This document shows positions 33,651 to 44,106 of a DNA stretch of 64,000 nucleotides, one piece after another. A program made the position numbers and the translations under genes. The stretch covers positions 124,001 through 188,000 of the forward strand of contig QNQO01000524.1 of assembly GCA_003290165.1 (NCBI GenBank), given 5' to 3'. Numbering within the stretch: the first letter of the stretch is position 1; each line of letters starts with the position of its first letter. A model generated the notes under the pieces. The model had not been told where the DNA came from. It saw only the letters and a program-made list of their open reading frames with translations, and made no database searches. Source of the stretch: Berberis thunbergii. Lineage: Eukaryota > Streptophyta > Magnoliopsida > Ranunculales > Berberidaceae.

Positions 33651-34205
33651 AGAAAGTGAACAATACTGCAGGATCAAAAGAACAGTCCAGAAAGTTGACA
33701 TATACCACACACTGCATAGCTGAAGGAAGCAGAGCACGCGAAGCAACTAAGCAAACTCCTCACACAAACCAATCTATATCGGAACAGGAGTATTGACGAA
33801 ATGCTTCATGAATACACAAAACACAGAGAAGATTGCATCAGCCAATTCGTACAAATCAAAGGGCCTCACCAACAGCTGCAAGCTCAACTCGAATCACTAA
33901 CAACGTACGAGGACGAAGCAAAGAAAAATAAAGTGACAAAAACATTAGCCCCCAATACAAGGGTCGACAATGAGCAAAGGAAAACGAAACAAATCATACT
34001 CCAAACCAACATAAACACCATGACGACCAAGGCTGATGACAAAAAGAAAGGAATATCAATAAAGATAACGAATTCAGAGACTCCAAATCTTCGCACAGAC
34101 AGCATAATAAATAAGTCAATAAATTAGTCATACAAAGCAAACAAATGACAAAAATCGAACACACAACTTCTGGTCTGATCAACCAAGAAGTAAAGTTGTC
34201 CCCGA
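33651..34205 (+). other. Internal region between gag and the tandem repeats
   Basis: A 108-codon frame (33801-34127) is lysine-rich and unrecognised. This stretch of the element probably holds only decayed gag/pol-position sequence. Confidence 0.4.
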
Positions 34206-34500
34206 GTCACCTAAACACAAAAAACTTCGAATTGCACCTAAACACAAAAAAAATTGAATCAATCGAGATGTCGAACTAACAAAGTAAAGGTTGGACACCT
34301 GAGTCACCTAAACACAAAAAATTTCAAATTGACCGAGATGTCTAAACACAAAAAATTCCGAATCGACCGAGATGTCAAACTAATAAAGTAAAGGTTGAAT
34401 CCAAGTCACTTAAACACGAAAAACTTTGAATTGACCGAGATGTCGAAATAACAAAATAAAGGTTAGACACTCAAGTCAACAAAACACAAGAACCTTTAGT
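34206..34500 (+). repeat. About 70-bp imperfect tandem repeats inside the LTR element
   Basis: Units carry AAACACAAAAAA, then GACCGAGATGTC, then AACAAAGTAAAGGTTG and GAGTCACCTAAACAC, repeated about four times with drift. Internal tandem repeats near the 3' side of the coding region are common in Tat-type gypsy elements. Confidence 0.8.
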
Positions 34501-34751
34501 CGAACAGAGTGTCAGAGTAACAAAAGGACTCCGAGGTAGCAGACACAAAGTCAGAGCTAAGGGAACGAGTCAATACAGTCTAAAAGATACAAGCGAAAAC
34601 AATCTCTTAGAACAACAACGACCAACCATTAGACAAACAACAAGCACGAAAGCAGTTATAAAAGAACTTGATGCAAAGGTCATGATAGTTGCAACAAAAC
34701 CAAAAAGAAAAAGAAAAACAAAAGTAATTTTTATTGATAAACACTACTCTG

Positions 34752-35540
34752 TTACATCCGGAGAAGGTGATAAAGAAGCAGGAGAAAAAACAGGAGCAAT
34801 GGTAAGATCAGTATAAGTTGGAACAGGAGAAAAAACATCAACGGCTTCGAAATACTCGATGATAAAAGGGGCAATGACTCATCAGCTGGTGAAGCAGATT
34901 CCTCGACATCATCATCCTCAAACGCTTCACCAACCAAGTGACGATACTTAAACAAGTCATCGTCGAGCCCTTTGATATAATCAAGAAGCTCAATCCACCC
35001 GTCAATAACTTGCTTCCAATCTTTGGCTTCGACCACACTAAGTCTATCCCTAGCAGCGAGTTCATTTTTTGTCGCGGCAAACTGCTCTTCAGCAGTGGAG
35101 AGCATACTGAAAGCAACTGCCTTGACATCATTAAGTGCAATAGTTATTTGTTCCACCCGCTTCTCAGCGGCGTCACATATAACAAATTGTTCCAATCTAG
35201 AACAATAAGCTTCATCGAAAGCCGCTTTCTCAGCGGATAACTCATTTTCCACATCGCGAAGACGGACGCAAACCTCATCTAGCTTAGCTTTCAAGGAGTC
35301 GAGATCAACAACAAACTTATCCAGTAGATTCTTCGCCTCCATCAAAGATTCTCGAGTAGTCGTGACAACTTTCTCCGAGCCCACACATTGCATTTTCAAC
35401 ACATCAAATTGGTAAAGGACATTAGAAAATATTAGCAATAGCGCTGCCAACCTCCTCTCTAAAAGAGCCACTTGATCACAACCAACTCGATAAACCAAGC
35501 CAATTAACCCCGCATAAGCAAGATGATTCATCCTGTCCAT
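34752..35540 (-). CDS. Antisense coiled-coil ORF in the LTR element
   Basis: 262 codons are open on the strand opposite to gag. The N-terminus MDRMNHLAYAGLIGLVYRVG is followed by a long heptad-rich stretch rich in Glu, Lys, Ala and Leu (about residues 55-185; for example LDSLKAKLDEVCVRLRDVEN). Next come a WKQVIDGWIELLDYIKGLDD segment, an acidic EDDDVEE patch, and a hydrophobic C-terminus that is probably frameshifted. Its start overlaps the stop of the next antisense frame upstream (TAATGG at about 35538), which suggests that both were once one frame. Antisense accessory ORFs between the pol position and the 3' LTR are known from some plant gypsy elements such as maize Grande. The function is unknown. 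Confidence 0.55.
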   Translation of the reverse strand: MDRMNHLAYAGLIGLVYRVGCDQVALLERRLAALLLIFSNVLYQFDVLKMQCVGSEKVVTTTRESLMEAKNLLDKFVVDLDSLKAKLDEVCVRLRDVENELSAEKAAFDEAYCSRLEQFVICDAAEKRVEQITIALNDVKAVAFSMLSTAEEQFAATKNELAARDRLSVVEAKDWKQVIDGWIELLDYIKGLDDDLFKYRHLVGEAFEDDDVEESASPADESLPLLSSSISKPLMFFLLFQLILILPLLLFFLLLLYHLLRM

Positions 35541-35737
35541 TATCTGCTCAAGGCCATGTCAATATGATCAAACGGATCAAACATGGACATCGAAGGCCTC
35601 TCCACCAACCGCCTGTACCATTCATTTACTAGTCTACGTGCATCGTTCTGCACGTCGTCAGACTTGATACGGATATCCTTTGGCCCAAGCTCAATCCAAC
35701 TAATCTGTGGATGGAGGGCGCAAGGATCAGGAAGCAC
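35540..35737 (-). pseudogene. Antisense ORF block, middle segment
   Basis: A 65-codon frame ends just where the coiled-coil ORF begins: its TAA lies within TAATGG. It contains WIELGPKDIRIKSDDVQND and FDPFDHIDMALSR. It reads as part of the same former protein, separated by a frameshift. Confidence 0.4.
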
Positions 35738-35886
35738 CGAAGAACCACCTCTGACAACGGGGAGAATAGATGAAATAGCAGTAACAATAGAAAAACCACG
35801 TTTCCCTTCCCGTTGAGAAGCATCCGCAAGGGAAGGACTAATGGTAGCAGCAGAAGCAGGAGAAACCTATCGAATAGGAGAGGAAA

Positions 35887-36402
35887 CTAGGAACCCGACT
35901 GCTTCGCTGACATCAATAGATGGAGAGGGGAATGATCCCTGGAACACTGATCGCCAACAATGTGTTTAGATTGCTCTACTGCCAACTTGAGCATTTTCTC
36001 ATTAATAATTCGAGGGTCGTCGTTAGACAACTCAACATTATCTGAAACACCGTAGGCAGACAGAAGCTTCATCTCATCAACATCCAATGGACGAATAGTC
36101 TCCTTCTTGCTCATTTTCAATGCAAGCCTTAGCTCTTCAGCCTTCTCAAGAAATTCACGATCTCCCTTTGCAGCAACATGGGCAGGACCCGGGTGAGAAA
36201 CAATATCCCGAAAAGAACTCCAACGAGTCACCAACCGAGCAGAACTATGATTCGAAAGTCGTTTCTTCCTCAGAACTTGATCAGGATCTACTGGCAATCG
36301 CCTTGATGGACTTGTAGACTTCGCAAGTTTTCTCTTTCGTGAAGCAAGAGTGGAAGCAATAACAAGAACATTGTGATTCATAACATCTCGGACCAAACTC
36401 AC
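35887..36402 (-). pseudogene. Antisense ORF block, basic/nuclear-like segment
   Basis: 171 codons are open on minus. A basic stretch SRKRKLAKSTSPSRRLP, like a nuclear localisation signal, is followed by a charged region with KAEELRLALKMSKKETI and a conserved-looking DDPRIINEKMLKLAVEQSKH. Not recognised beyond its place in the antisense block. It is separated from the next segment by about 150 bases with stops. Confidence 0.4.
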
Positions 36403-36861
36403 TTCCCAACCAATGCTAGCATCACTAACGCCGGCACGAGCAGCATAAGCCGTAAGCCGCAGTACGATATTCAGTAAATAAAGCTCGTTTCGCTTATAGT
36501 ATATAAACCACTGCGCTCCAGAATGCTCTTGGAAAGAAATGTATCCACAATAAAACGGTGAAGCTTAGAGAATTGTTCACTGATCTTCTGCTCCCTGACG
36601 GATAAAAGAAGATTCTTTGCCTATTGGGGAATCATAATGATCTCAAAATCAAACGACCTCATAATTGGAAATAGCCAGAATTCACGAAAGCGTAGAATCA
36701 AGACTGCGACCAATCGCGAATGTCATCACTAAGATTCTCGAAACAATCAGGGGAACGAAGAAAGCAAATCTCCCTGTACACCAACAGACCGACCACCGAA
36801 TGCAAGATCCTAACAGTTAAGGGAATACCAGATAGAGTAGCCCTCGCGTGAGAAGAAACCG

Positions 36862-37167
36862 TCACTTTCCAACCATTAAGGCATGACCAAAAAATTCAGA
36901 TATTCCATAATAGCTCCGAAACAGGGAATCAAAAGCCAAAAGAGAACATGCACGAGTACAATGTGATGTATCCAGCTTTTGGGTTACAAGGGCTATCGCC
37001 CTGTCCAGGCAGAACATCTTGAGGTCAGACGGGATATGATAATCAGAACGAAGGGTCTCCAGAATCGACTGAGAAGCTATATTAGGAAAGTAATAAGTCA
37101 CGCACAGAGTTAGCGACTTACCACTTAACTTGTCACCCACAGACGTTGTTGAAGAGCGAATAAGCAA
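36862..37167 (-). pseudogene. Antisense ORF block, N-terminal segment
   Basis: 101 codons on minus, MLIRSSTTSVGDKLSGKSLT to FGHALMVGK. Segments such as LETLRSDYHIPSDLKMFCLD resemble the start of plant transposon-borne proteins that begin with a Y-IP motif, but I cannot name a family. Frame continues degenerately to about 36500. The presumed promoter side faces the 3' LTR. Confidence 0.4.
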
Positions 37168-37465
37168 TGAAAATTAAGAGAATGAAAGAACAAACAAACC
37201 CTAAATTCAAAGATAGCATGAAGAGGAAAAATGTATTTGTCACATTTTCTTTTATAGAGACAAGCAATGAAGAGACGATTCATGGGATAGCGTGTGAGAT
37301 ATGATGCCTATGAGAAATCCCAAAAATGTGTGCGAAAGACAAACGGGCAAACAAATGATCGAGACACCAACTCGCGAAAAACAACTGACAGCATTAAATA
37401 TAAGGTAATGATGAAATCGAAAGGCAAACCATCACCAAAGTTAGTGGTCACATCAGCATGCCCAT

Positions 37466-37483
37466 TAACTAGAGAGGAGTAGC
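37466..37483 (+). promoter_or_regulatory. Polypurine tract before the 3' LTR
   Basis: AACTAGAGAGGAGTAGC immediately precedes TGATGATGC of the 3' LTR. It is the expected position and composition for plus-strand priming, though interrupted by pyrimidines. Confidence 0.55.
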
Positions 37484-38051
37484 TGATGATGCATCAAAAT
37501 AGACTGATCATTGTGGCCGTACACATGACACAAAGACCCATCACGAGGACACAACAAACAACCTATTGGGCCAGCTCATGAAGCCCGATAGAAATAAAGC
37601 TAATTGCATAGGCCCAGACCAGGCTCGCTAATAAGGAAAACGGTCAGGGCCTAAATACAGGCCTAAACGGATCAGAATACGGATTCAAGCCCAACACGAG
37701 TTCCCTCATAAAGAATGAGAACGTTGCACCAAGAAAGAGCCGTGGAGGGGCTTACGCCTCCACGAACGCATCTCCATTAAGGAAGAGTATGTTACAGAAA
37801 CATCTCCTTCCGTTGCGCCTCACATGCTTAAGTCACACAGAGAGTTAACCATGACCATTATAAAAGGTAAAGGAAACGTTCGACAAAGGTATGCAACTTT
37901 AACTAATTTTTGTCCAAATTTACATCCTTCTTCTAACAGAGTTATTGACTTAAGCATCGGAGTGCCTTCAGCCACCAAAAAGATGGTTTTTAACAGTCTA
38001 ACAGTTGTTTTGTAGGTCAAACTCACAAGATGACGATTTTTGAACGCATCA
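37484..38051 (+). repeat. 3' LTR
   Basis: 568 bp, TGATG...CATCA, with the same GTGGAGG...CCTCCAC hairpin (37741-37762). It is followed by the GTTAT duplication. Confidence 0.93.
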
Positions 38052-38056
38052 GTTAT

Positions 38057-38768
38057 GAAAGCATTGTTTTATTTATGGACTTCTAGAGTCCAGTAGGGAT
38101 AATACATCTATAGGTACATATCACAACTTCTTGAGTTTCAAAAAGAAAGAAAACTAACAACCCAACAAGACATTTCTATTTGTAAATTTTCAATTACTTT
38201 GTGTTATTTGTTTTTGTAGATTCATAATAATTTAGAGTTTTGCTCCATAAAATTTTACATAATAAATTACATAATACTTAAGAGTGCTAATTTAAAATAA
38301 CACAGGGCTTTAGTCTTTCTACAAAAGAAATTTCATCCTCGAAATTAAGCATACCTGTGACTAAAAAGATAACAAGGCTTTGATGCATTTTCCTTCTAGC
38401 TCCCTAGAAGCTTCAGGCTTGTCGTGAGGGTTCCATCTGACCTTTACAAAACGAAATTTATTCCCTAAGATCCATTCCTTCCTATCGGGTATGCAAAAAC
38501 GTTTTTTTATCATAAGTTGCGTCTGAACTCAATTGTAGCTCCACTAAAGGAATTTTGTGCCTTGTGGTCATGCAAATGCTTCCTAGGCATCAATGCCTCA
38601 ATGCATCATGCAATGTTGCCATAACTCTACCGTTGAGACTGAGTGGTACAAAATCTTTGCTATACGAGGGTTCATTTTTTGTGTCTGATCCACTTAACCA
38701 CGCTTCTTGGGTGTGAAGTTTTTAGCTCGAACCAATTAACCAACAAATTAGTCTAGCTGAGGATTGAA
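38057..38768. other. No gene seen
   Basis: AT-rich intergenic DNA between the LTR element and the next hAT element; no supported frame. Confidence 0.5.
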
Positions 38769-38776
38769 GCCTTGAT

Positions 38777-39513
38777 CAGTATTGTTCAAATCGTTGAAAA
38801 ATTGCGATTTGACTCGATTCAAACAACAAACGATTTAAATCGGTGTGTAAATCGTATCTTCACCAAATCGTGCAAAATCGCACCCCAAAAACCAAAATAG
38901 AAAAGAGGATGACGGAGAAGAAGAAACAAGTGGAAGAGAAGTAGAAAAGAATCACCAAAAGTGGCTTGAGAATTGATGGAGATGTTGTAATGAAAATATC
39001 AGTAAGCTATGCGAAGAGTGAAAACAGGTGCAGAAGCAACATGAGAAGATGTGCATCTCTTCTGAACCAGCATTTGTCCTGGTCTCGTCACCCATTCTGA
39101 AGTCCTCACCTTATCACCTTCTCTCATTACTTCTTCACTCCTCTTCTTCATCATCTTCTTCACATTGAGAATATTAAATGAAACTGAATGAAATTGAAAT
39201 TGAAGGAGATGGAATGAAACTGAAATGAAATGAATCTGAAATGAAATTGAATGATTAATTTGGGCTGAATTTAAATTCTTTCTTTTATTTGGGCTTGATT
39301 GGGCTTTTTTTTTAAAGAAGTTTCATTTGGATTTACAAATTCAATGAAAATGCAATCTTACATGTTCTATTTTTTATTTGGGCGAAAATTATAGATATTT
39401 ATTAATTTAAATACATATATTTATAATATTATGAATCTTATGATTTACGATTCGATTTACGATTAAATCAACATCTTACCCTTTCCGATTTACTATACGA
39501 TTCACTAACACTG
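38777..39513. mobile_element. Non-autonomous hAT element (737 bp) with perfect 8-bp TSD
   Basis: Left end CAGTATTGTTCAAATCG; complement of the right end CAGTGTTAGTGAATCG. GCCTTGAT flanks both sides exactly (38769-38776, 39514-39521). Subterminal ATCG-rich repeats (CGATTTAAATCG, CGATTTACGATT) occur on both ends. No transposase. Confidence 0.93.
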
Positions 39514-39521
39514 GCCTTGAT

Positions 39522-40853
39522 TATGATTCCATCACAACATTTGTCGTTTGGTGAGCCAAAAAGGCCTCGATGTCATAGGAGTGCAAGTCCAGACTCGGGA
39601 ATCTTCACCGAGGTTGTTGGCTAAGAGTGTGGAGCACACCCTGGCACAACCATCAACACTCCATGGGCTAGGCGCCCTTCAGGTTCACCCCCCTTCTCTC
39701 TCCTTGGGAGTCGAGGTGTCCCACCATAGAACAGAGTTGCCTCCAAATTTGATACTCATTGAAACGACCCGCTCTAGTTGGAGGGCCACGGCGAAATCCT
39801 CTCTTGAGATCAAAGCCTCAATTGCACTGATATTGTAGCAATTTAACCGCACAGAGCATCTTCCCTCATCGTGATCCTTTATGGAGGGTTTTATCTCAAA
39901 AGGCCTCAATGCAATCACAAATATCAATTCTTATCATGACCACTCCTCCATTAAGGACCATACAAGCCAACACCAAACATTACTTGACAAGAAATTTGTG
40001 TGGTTCCTAAGCAAGAAAATGGGATAGCTATTCCACATGAAACCCAATGAGTAAACAACCCTTTTTCTGCGTACTCCGACATTAGTCAAGCCAAGTTGCA
40101 AGGAACATGTTGGATCATGTTAGGGAGAGCATACCGAAATTTCAACTCAAACCAATGTTTAGATTTCATGTTATGCAAGAAACATGTTATGTAGTGTATG
40201 AAAGAAACATGTTATGTAGTGACACCCGACTGATGACCCTTACGAGAGAAGGTGTACCATGGCTCTTGTACAAAGATTACTTTGTTTTGGATTTGAAAAA
40301 TGCCTTACACTACTTTGTTGAATGAAAAGTGACACTGGGAATGGAACACGACAAGCTCAGAGAACCTAAGTGAAAACAAAAGATAATTGTCACATAGGTT
40401 TCTTTTGGGGCACTTAACCCACTGTGTCTTCTCAAGTGTCATGGGTTGTGCAAAACCGAAAGATGAAAAGTTAGTTCCTAATAGTTAATTCACTTATCAA
40501 TTTTCTCCCATCTTTAAATGGAACCTAATGTGCAACGAAAAACACCAAGAATGATAAGCTAGGGCATTCTTAATAGTTTAAGAATGTTGGATCTAGTAAT
40601 TGCCAAAGCTAACTGCAACCAATTAGTTATAGTGGAAAATCAGTTATAAACGCAATATTTCCCAAAGGCATTCTTATATAAAAAAAGGTACAATAGTTAA
40701 AGCCATGAACTATAGTGACTATTGAGAAGCCAGGGGCATAATTTCAGAGACAACCAGCCTAAATAGGACATACTTGAACTTATTACTCGACACTGGTACA
40801 CAATACAAAATGTCTCTTTGGAAATACAGTCCAATAGTATAGTGAAAATGTTA
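39522..40853. other. No recognised gene
   Basis: 39540-39840 has overlapping open frames on both strands (96 and 80 codons) without a recognisable domain. It is moderately GC-rich and may be decayed retroelement or gene sequence. 39850-40850 shows nothing. Confidence 0.4.
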
Positions 40854-40940
40854 AATTATGATGCACGTACAATGGACTGGTGTCAGTACGAATTCCTTAC
40901 CAGATGCAATTACGATGCACGCACAATGGACTGTTGTCCA
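40854..40940 (+). repeat. 54-bp tandem pair
   Basis: AATTATGATGCACGTACAAT (40854 on) and AATTACGATGCACGCACAAT (40908 on), each followed by GGACTG(G/T)TGTC. Confidence 0.8.
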
Positions 40941-41077
40941 TGGGGTTTTATTCTACAATGTTTTTATTTTTTATTTTTTATGAATGATCCGTCTTTGATA
41001 TCTCGTTTGCTAACTTCTAGGAAAAGAAGTTTAATGTATATAGTTCAGAGAACGCGAAACGTAGCCATTGAACTTTT

Positions 41078-41625
41078 CACGACCCGATTCACAAAGTATT
41101 ATATTATTCACTTTGGGCCCAAGGCCCACATGATTTTAAAACGCGTAGTACTTTGTAGACCCAACCTCGTCATATATAGTACATCACGCTCCCGCACCCA
41201 GGCGATGTGGGGCTATGATCTCCCATTTGTAGCTTGTCAACCCTCTTGAGATCCATAGGCTATTGGGCTTCTCCCTCACCCTCCTCAGATCCGCCCACAG
41301 AAGGGTATACAGTCCACCCCCCCTCGGGAGTCCAACGTCCTCGTTGGCACACTTTCGACTGGGTCAGACTCTGATATCATTCTGTCACGACCCGATCCAC
41401 AGAGTACTATATTGTCCGCTTTGGGCCCAAGGCCTGCACGACTTTAAAACGCGTAGTATTTTGTAGATCCAACCGCGTACATATATATTACATCACCCTC
41501 CTGCACCCAGGCGATGTGGGACTATGATCTCTCCTTTGTAGTTTGTCAACCCTCTTGGAATCCATGGGTTCTTAGACTTCTCCCTCACCCTCCCCCTCAG
41601 GTCCGCCCACGCAAGGGTATCACAG
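41078..41625 (+). repeat. Two direct copies of a high-copy-type noncoding repeat
   Basis: Copy 1 (41078-41309) and copy 2 (41386-41625) run CACGACCCGAT, CTTTGGGCCCAAGGCC, TTTAAAACGCGTAGTA, GCACCCAGGCGATGTGGG, CCCTCACCCTCC, CCGCCCAC and AAGGGTAT. The spacer (41310-41385) carries CTCGGGAGTCCAACGTCCTC and CTCTGATATCATTCTGTCAC. Motifs such as GATGTGGGA and TCTGATACCAT mark a repeat family common in many dicot genomes. I do not assign a class. Confidence 0.75.
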
Positions 41626-42217
41626 AACTAGTACTCAAATGTCTCGTATCTAATGCAAACCTTAATGCTACTTCGAATTCTACTTGAACTAGTTTATTGT
41701 AATTTCAAAACAATTATACTCACCATAAATTTCCACTACATAATTCCTTTTATAAATTGATTTATTCACATTTTAAATTTGCTCATAACAATGACTCCAA
41801 ATTACTACAGTGATACAAATGCTCTTCTTCCTTTTCCCAATTTTCTTTTCAAACATTAATTATCTCCATTTTATTTTCTTCTCTCACTCTCACACAATCT
41901 GTTATGCAAAGTCTTTTTTAGCAAATAAGTCAACTCCGTCTTCTCTTTTCCTCCATTGACCTATTGATATAAAAATCATTAGAAAGATCTTTCGTTCTAA
42001 ATGGAAAATCTATCTTACATTTTGTTCCTACTTTTAATCTTCACATGATATTTGTTATACCGTTGAATCTGCATGCAGATAATTATCGCTAACGGTTTTG
42101 CCTTCTTTGCATAGATACTGAAGGAGCCGAGAACGACATTTTGCCTTCAAAATTGTGCCTATTTTGTCAGTGTTGTTTGTTTCTTATCTTGGTTCACCTA
42201 CCGCTTCTTTAGATGCC

Positions 42218-42226
42218 TATATATAT
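42218..42226 (+). promoter_or_regulatory. TATA box of Dof gene 1
   Basis: TATATATAT, 44 bases before the ATG at 42262. This implies a very short 5' UTR. Confidence 0.65.
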
Positions 42227-42261
42227 CTTCTTACCTGAGAAGAACAGAAGCAATAAGTAGA

Positions 42262-42972
42262 ATGATGGAGGTGCTCGAAATGGGAGGTGCATTAGTCTCT
42301 CCGGAGCGATATCAACAAGAGAAAAAAACCCCAAAGGTGGAGAAAAACCTAGAGTTGTCTCCACCACCATCGCCATCCCAACGACATTATTGCTGTCCTC
42401 GCTGCCAATCAGTGAATACTAAATTTTGCTACTATAACAACTACAGACGTTCACAGCCTCGGCACTACTGCCGAGACTGCAGAAGATACTGGACGGTTGG
42501 GGGAAAACTGAGGAATGTTCCTGTAGGGGGCAGTACTCGGAGAGGAAAGCAACCACTGGACACTCTGAGTCCTTATATTGGAAACATGGAGGAGAATAAA
42601 CAGCAGCGTCTGGCATCAAGGACTACTGTGGCTGCACCTGCCTATGTTGTTTGGAAGAAAGAAGCTAGTTTGGTTTCAACTCCAAGCTTTGGTCCCATTC
42701 TGCCAAATTTTACTACATACCAACCCAACTCTGGATCACTGCCTCAACTCCCAGAGGCTCAGCTGCTAAACTGCCATGATATTCCTTTTCTTGTGTCAGA
42801 GGGGTTTAGTGTCCGTAATGCTTTCTATATGGGTAGCACTACAGGAAACAGCAGCAGCAACAGCACAAGCAGCTACTCTGCTGATCCTATCCCACCTTCC
42901 TTTGCCAATCCTTCTGTGAACCCAACTTTAATTTTCCCTGATCCGTCTGACTTTGGATCTCCTCCTTATTGA
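42262..42972 (+). CDS. Dof-type C2C2 zinc-finger transcription factor 1
   Basis: Single-exon gene of 236 residues with two adjacent in-frame ATGs (42262, 42265); the first is used here. The Dof domain spans about residues 43-92: CPRC, then [20 protein letters not shown], then CRDC in the C-x2-C-x21-C-x2-C spacing, followed by [17 protein letters not shown]. It differs from the usual consensus at the RR in NNYRRSQPR and KL in GGKLRN. A Pro/Ser-rich N-terminus (SPPPSPSQ) and a Ser/Asn-rich C-terminus ([10 protein letters not shown]) flank it, ending [12 protein letters not shown]. Dof proteins bind AAAG-core sites in the nucleus as plant-specific regulators. A shorter paralogue lies at 55494 on the same strand. 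It appears intact. Confidence 0.96.
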   Translation: MMEVLEMGGALVSPERYQQEKKTPKVEKNLELSPPPSPSQRHYCCPRCQSVNTKFCYYNNYRRSQPRHYCRDCRRYWTVGGKLRNVPVGGSTRRGKQPLDTLSPYIGNMEENKQQRLASRTTVAAPAYVVWKKEASLVSTPSFGPILPNFTTYQPNSGSLPQLPEAQLLNCHDIPFLVSEGFSVRNAFYMGSTTGNSSSNSTSSYSADPIPPSFANPSVNPTLIFPDPSDFGSPPY

Positions 42973-43739
42973 ACTCCCTGACCTTACAACATGATCATGT
43001 GTACACAAATACTTGAAGCTTCATCCTTTGCTCTGATCCAGTATCAACTATTTTACTTACATAACTAACATGGGTTGGACTTGGAGGGCTTACTTAGTGG
43101 TGTGTATATTCATGCAAGTAAGAAAAGAATAGGAAACAATCTGTATTTTTGTTTTGTATGTGTGTTGCTTGTTTGAGCTTTGGGTCTTCCCAACAAACTC
43201 GCTCTAGTCATAATAAGGAAATGGCATGAGAGTGTGCTGGTGATTGTATTGTTGACTACATGGTTATGTTTTGTCCATTTGGCTTTTCAATATGTAAATC
43301 AGTTGCTTACTCTCAATATTTTATAATCTTTTTCATGCTCATCTTTGATTATGTTCCATGACTTAATATCTTCTTCATTAGAAAAGTTTCACAAGATTTG
43401 GATCAGACAGCTACTATCGAAATAACAAGAGCAAAAAAATAATAAACAAAATGGTCCTAGAATCCCTAGAACAAGACCAAAGCAACATAAACTCAAAAAC
43501 AAAAACTGAAAATGAAAAACATACTACTACCTTAACTTGATTATACAAGAATGAAATTCGTAGTACAAAAGAATATTGAAATCCGCTCCACTTGGTTAGG
43601 ATTCCTCGACTCTTATACCCTAAAGAATCGTACTATAACTAAACTAATTAATTACACACAAAGCCAAGTGTTTCTGGTTTTACCAAATTAACCCAAAGTG
43701 TGATTTTTATCTTGATCATAACACATGCCTGGTTTATGA
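42973..43739. other. 3' UTR of Dof gene 1 and intergenic DNA
   Basis: The first about 250 bases show patchy similarity to the region after Dof gene 2 (for example AAAAGAATAGGAAACAA against AAAGACAAGGAACGG, and TTTGAGCTTTGGG against TTGAGCTTTGG). This supports a duplicated 3' UTR. No other gene. Confidence 0.5.
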
Positions 43740-44106
43740 ATTTGTTTTCTTTGTTTTTTTTGGAATAAAAGCAATGTTTAAGTCACCAGGTGAGTGCTCA
43801 GAGTTGGGGGACCCCCGGGTCCATCCAAGCAATCCTTGGTTTTGATTTGGGGCATGAACTTCAGGAAAACATTACTGTTGAATGTATTATTACGAAGAGT
43901 GCTTTGAGAGGAAGCAGGGGTTAGAAGAATTGATGTAATTCTTAGTATCATTTGTGTATTTTTAGCTGGGGATAGCATTTTCTATATGTAGTGTGTTTTT
44001 GTAGTTTTTGTTCTGGCTTGCTAGCTGACAACATCAGCTTTTTTTTTGTTTTCTTTGTTCATTAATGAAGCCATGTTTTAGTGATTAAAAAAAAAGAAAA
44101 AAAAAA
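43740..44106 (+). mobile_element. Possible LINE 3' tail ending in poly-A
   Basis: The segment ends TTCATTAATGAAGCCATG, TTTTAGTGATT and an A-rich tail (44087-44106). The layout resembles the 3' ends of the LINEs at 21420 and 58867 (TTAATAAACATCTTCGTGTT then A's). No coding motif is visible in it, so this is weak. Confidence 0.3.

Larger units (their letters stand above)
31604..38051 (+). mobile_element. LTR retrotransposon, non-autonomous, gypsy-like (6.4 kb)
   Basis: The LTRs at 31604-32164 and 37484-38051 both start TGATGAT and end GCATCA. GTTAT (31599-31603 and 38052-38056) is a perfect 5-bp target duplication. A primer-binding site follows the 5' LTR and a purine tract precedes the 3' LTR. 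Inside are a decayed gag on +, about 70-bp tandem repeats, and a long antisense ORF block. I see no protease, reverse transcriptase, RNase H or integrase, so it would need another element to move. The first 220 aligned LTR bases show about 26 differences, nearly all transitions, indicating an old, probably methylated insertion. Related LTR pieces are at 22378 and 23300. Confidence 0.93.

Noticed and set aside
33884..34182. Minus-strand hydrophobic frames inside the LTR element
   Set aside because: Shadows of the lysine-rich plus-strand frame; not part of the antisense block farther right.
41263..41466. 67-codon frame
   Set aside because: Falls in the duplicated noncoding repeat.
43778..43978. 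66-codon minus-strand frame after Dof 1
   Set aside because: No domain, no conserved context.
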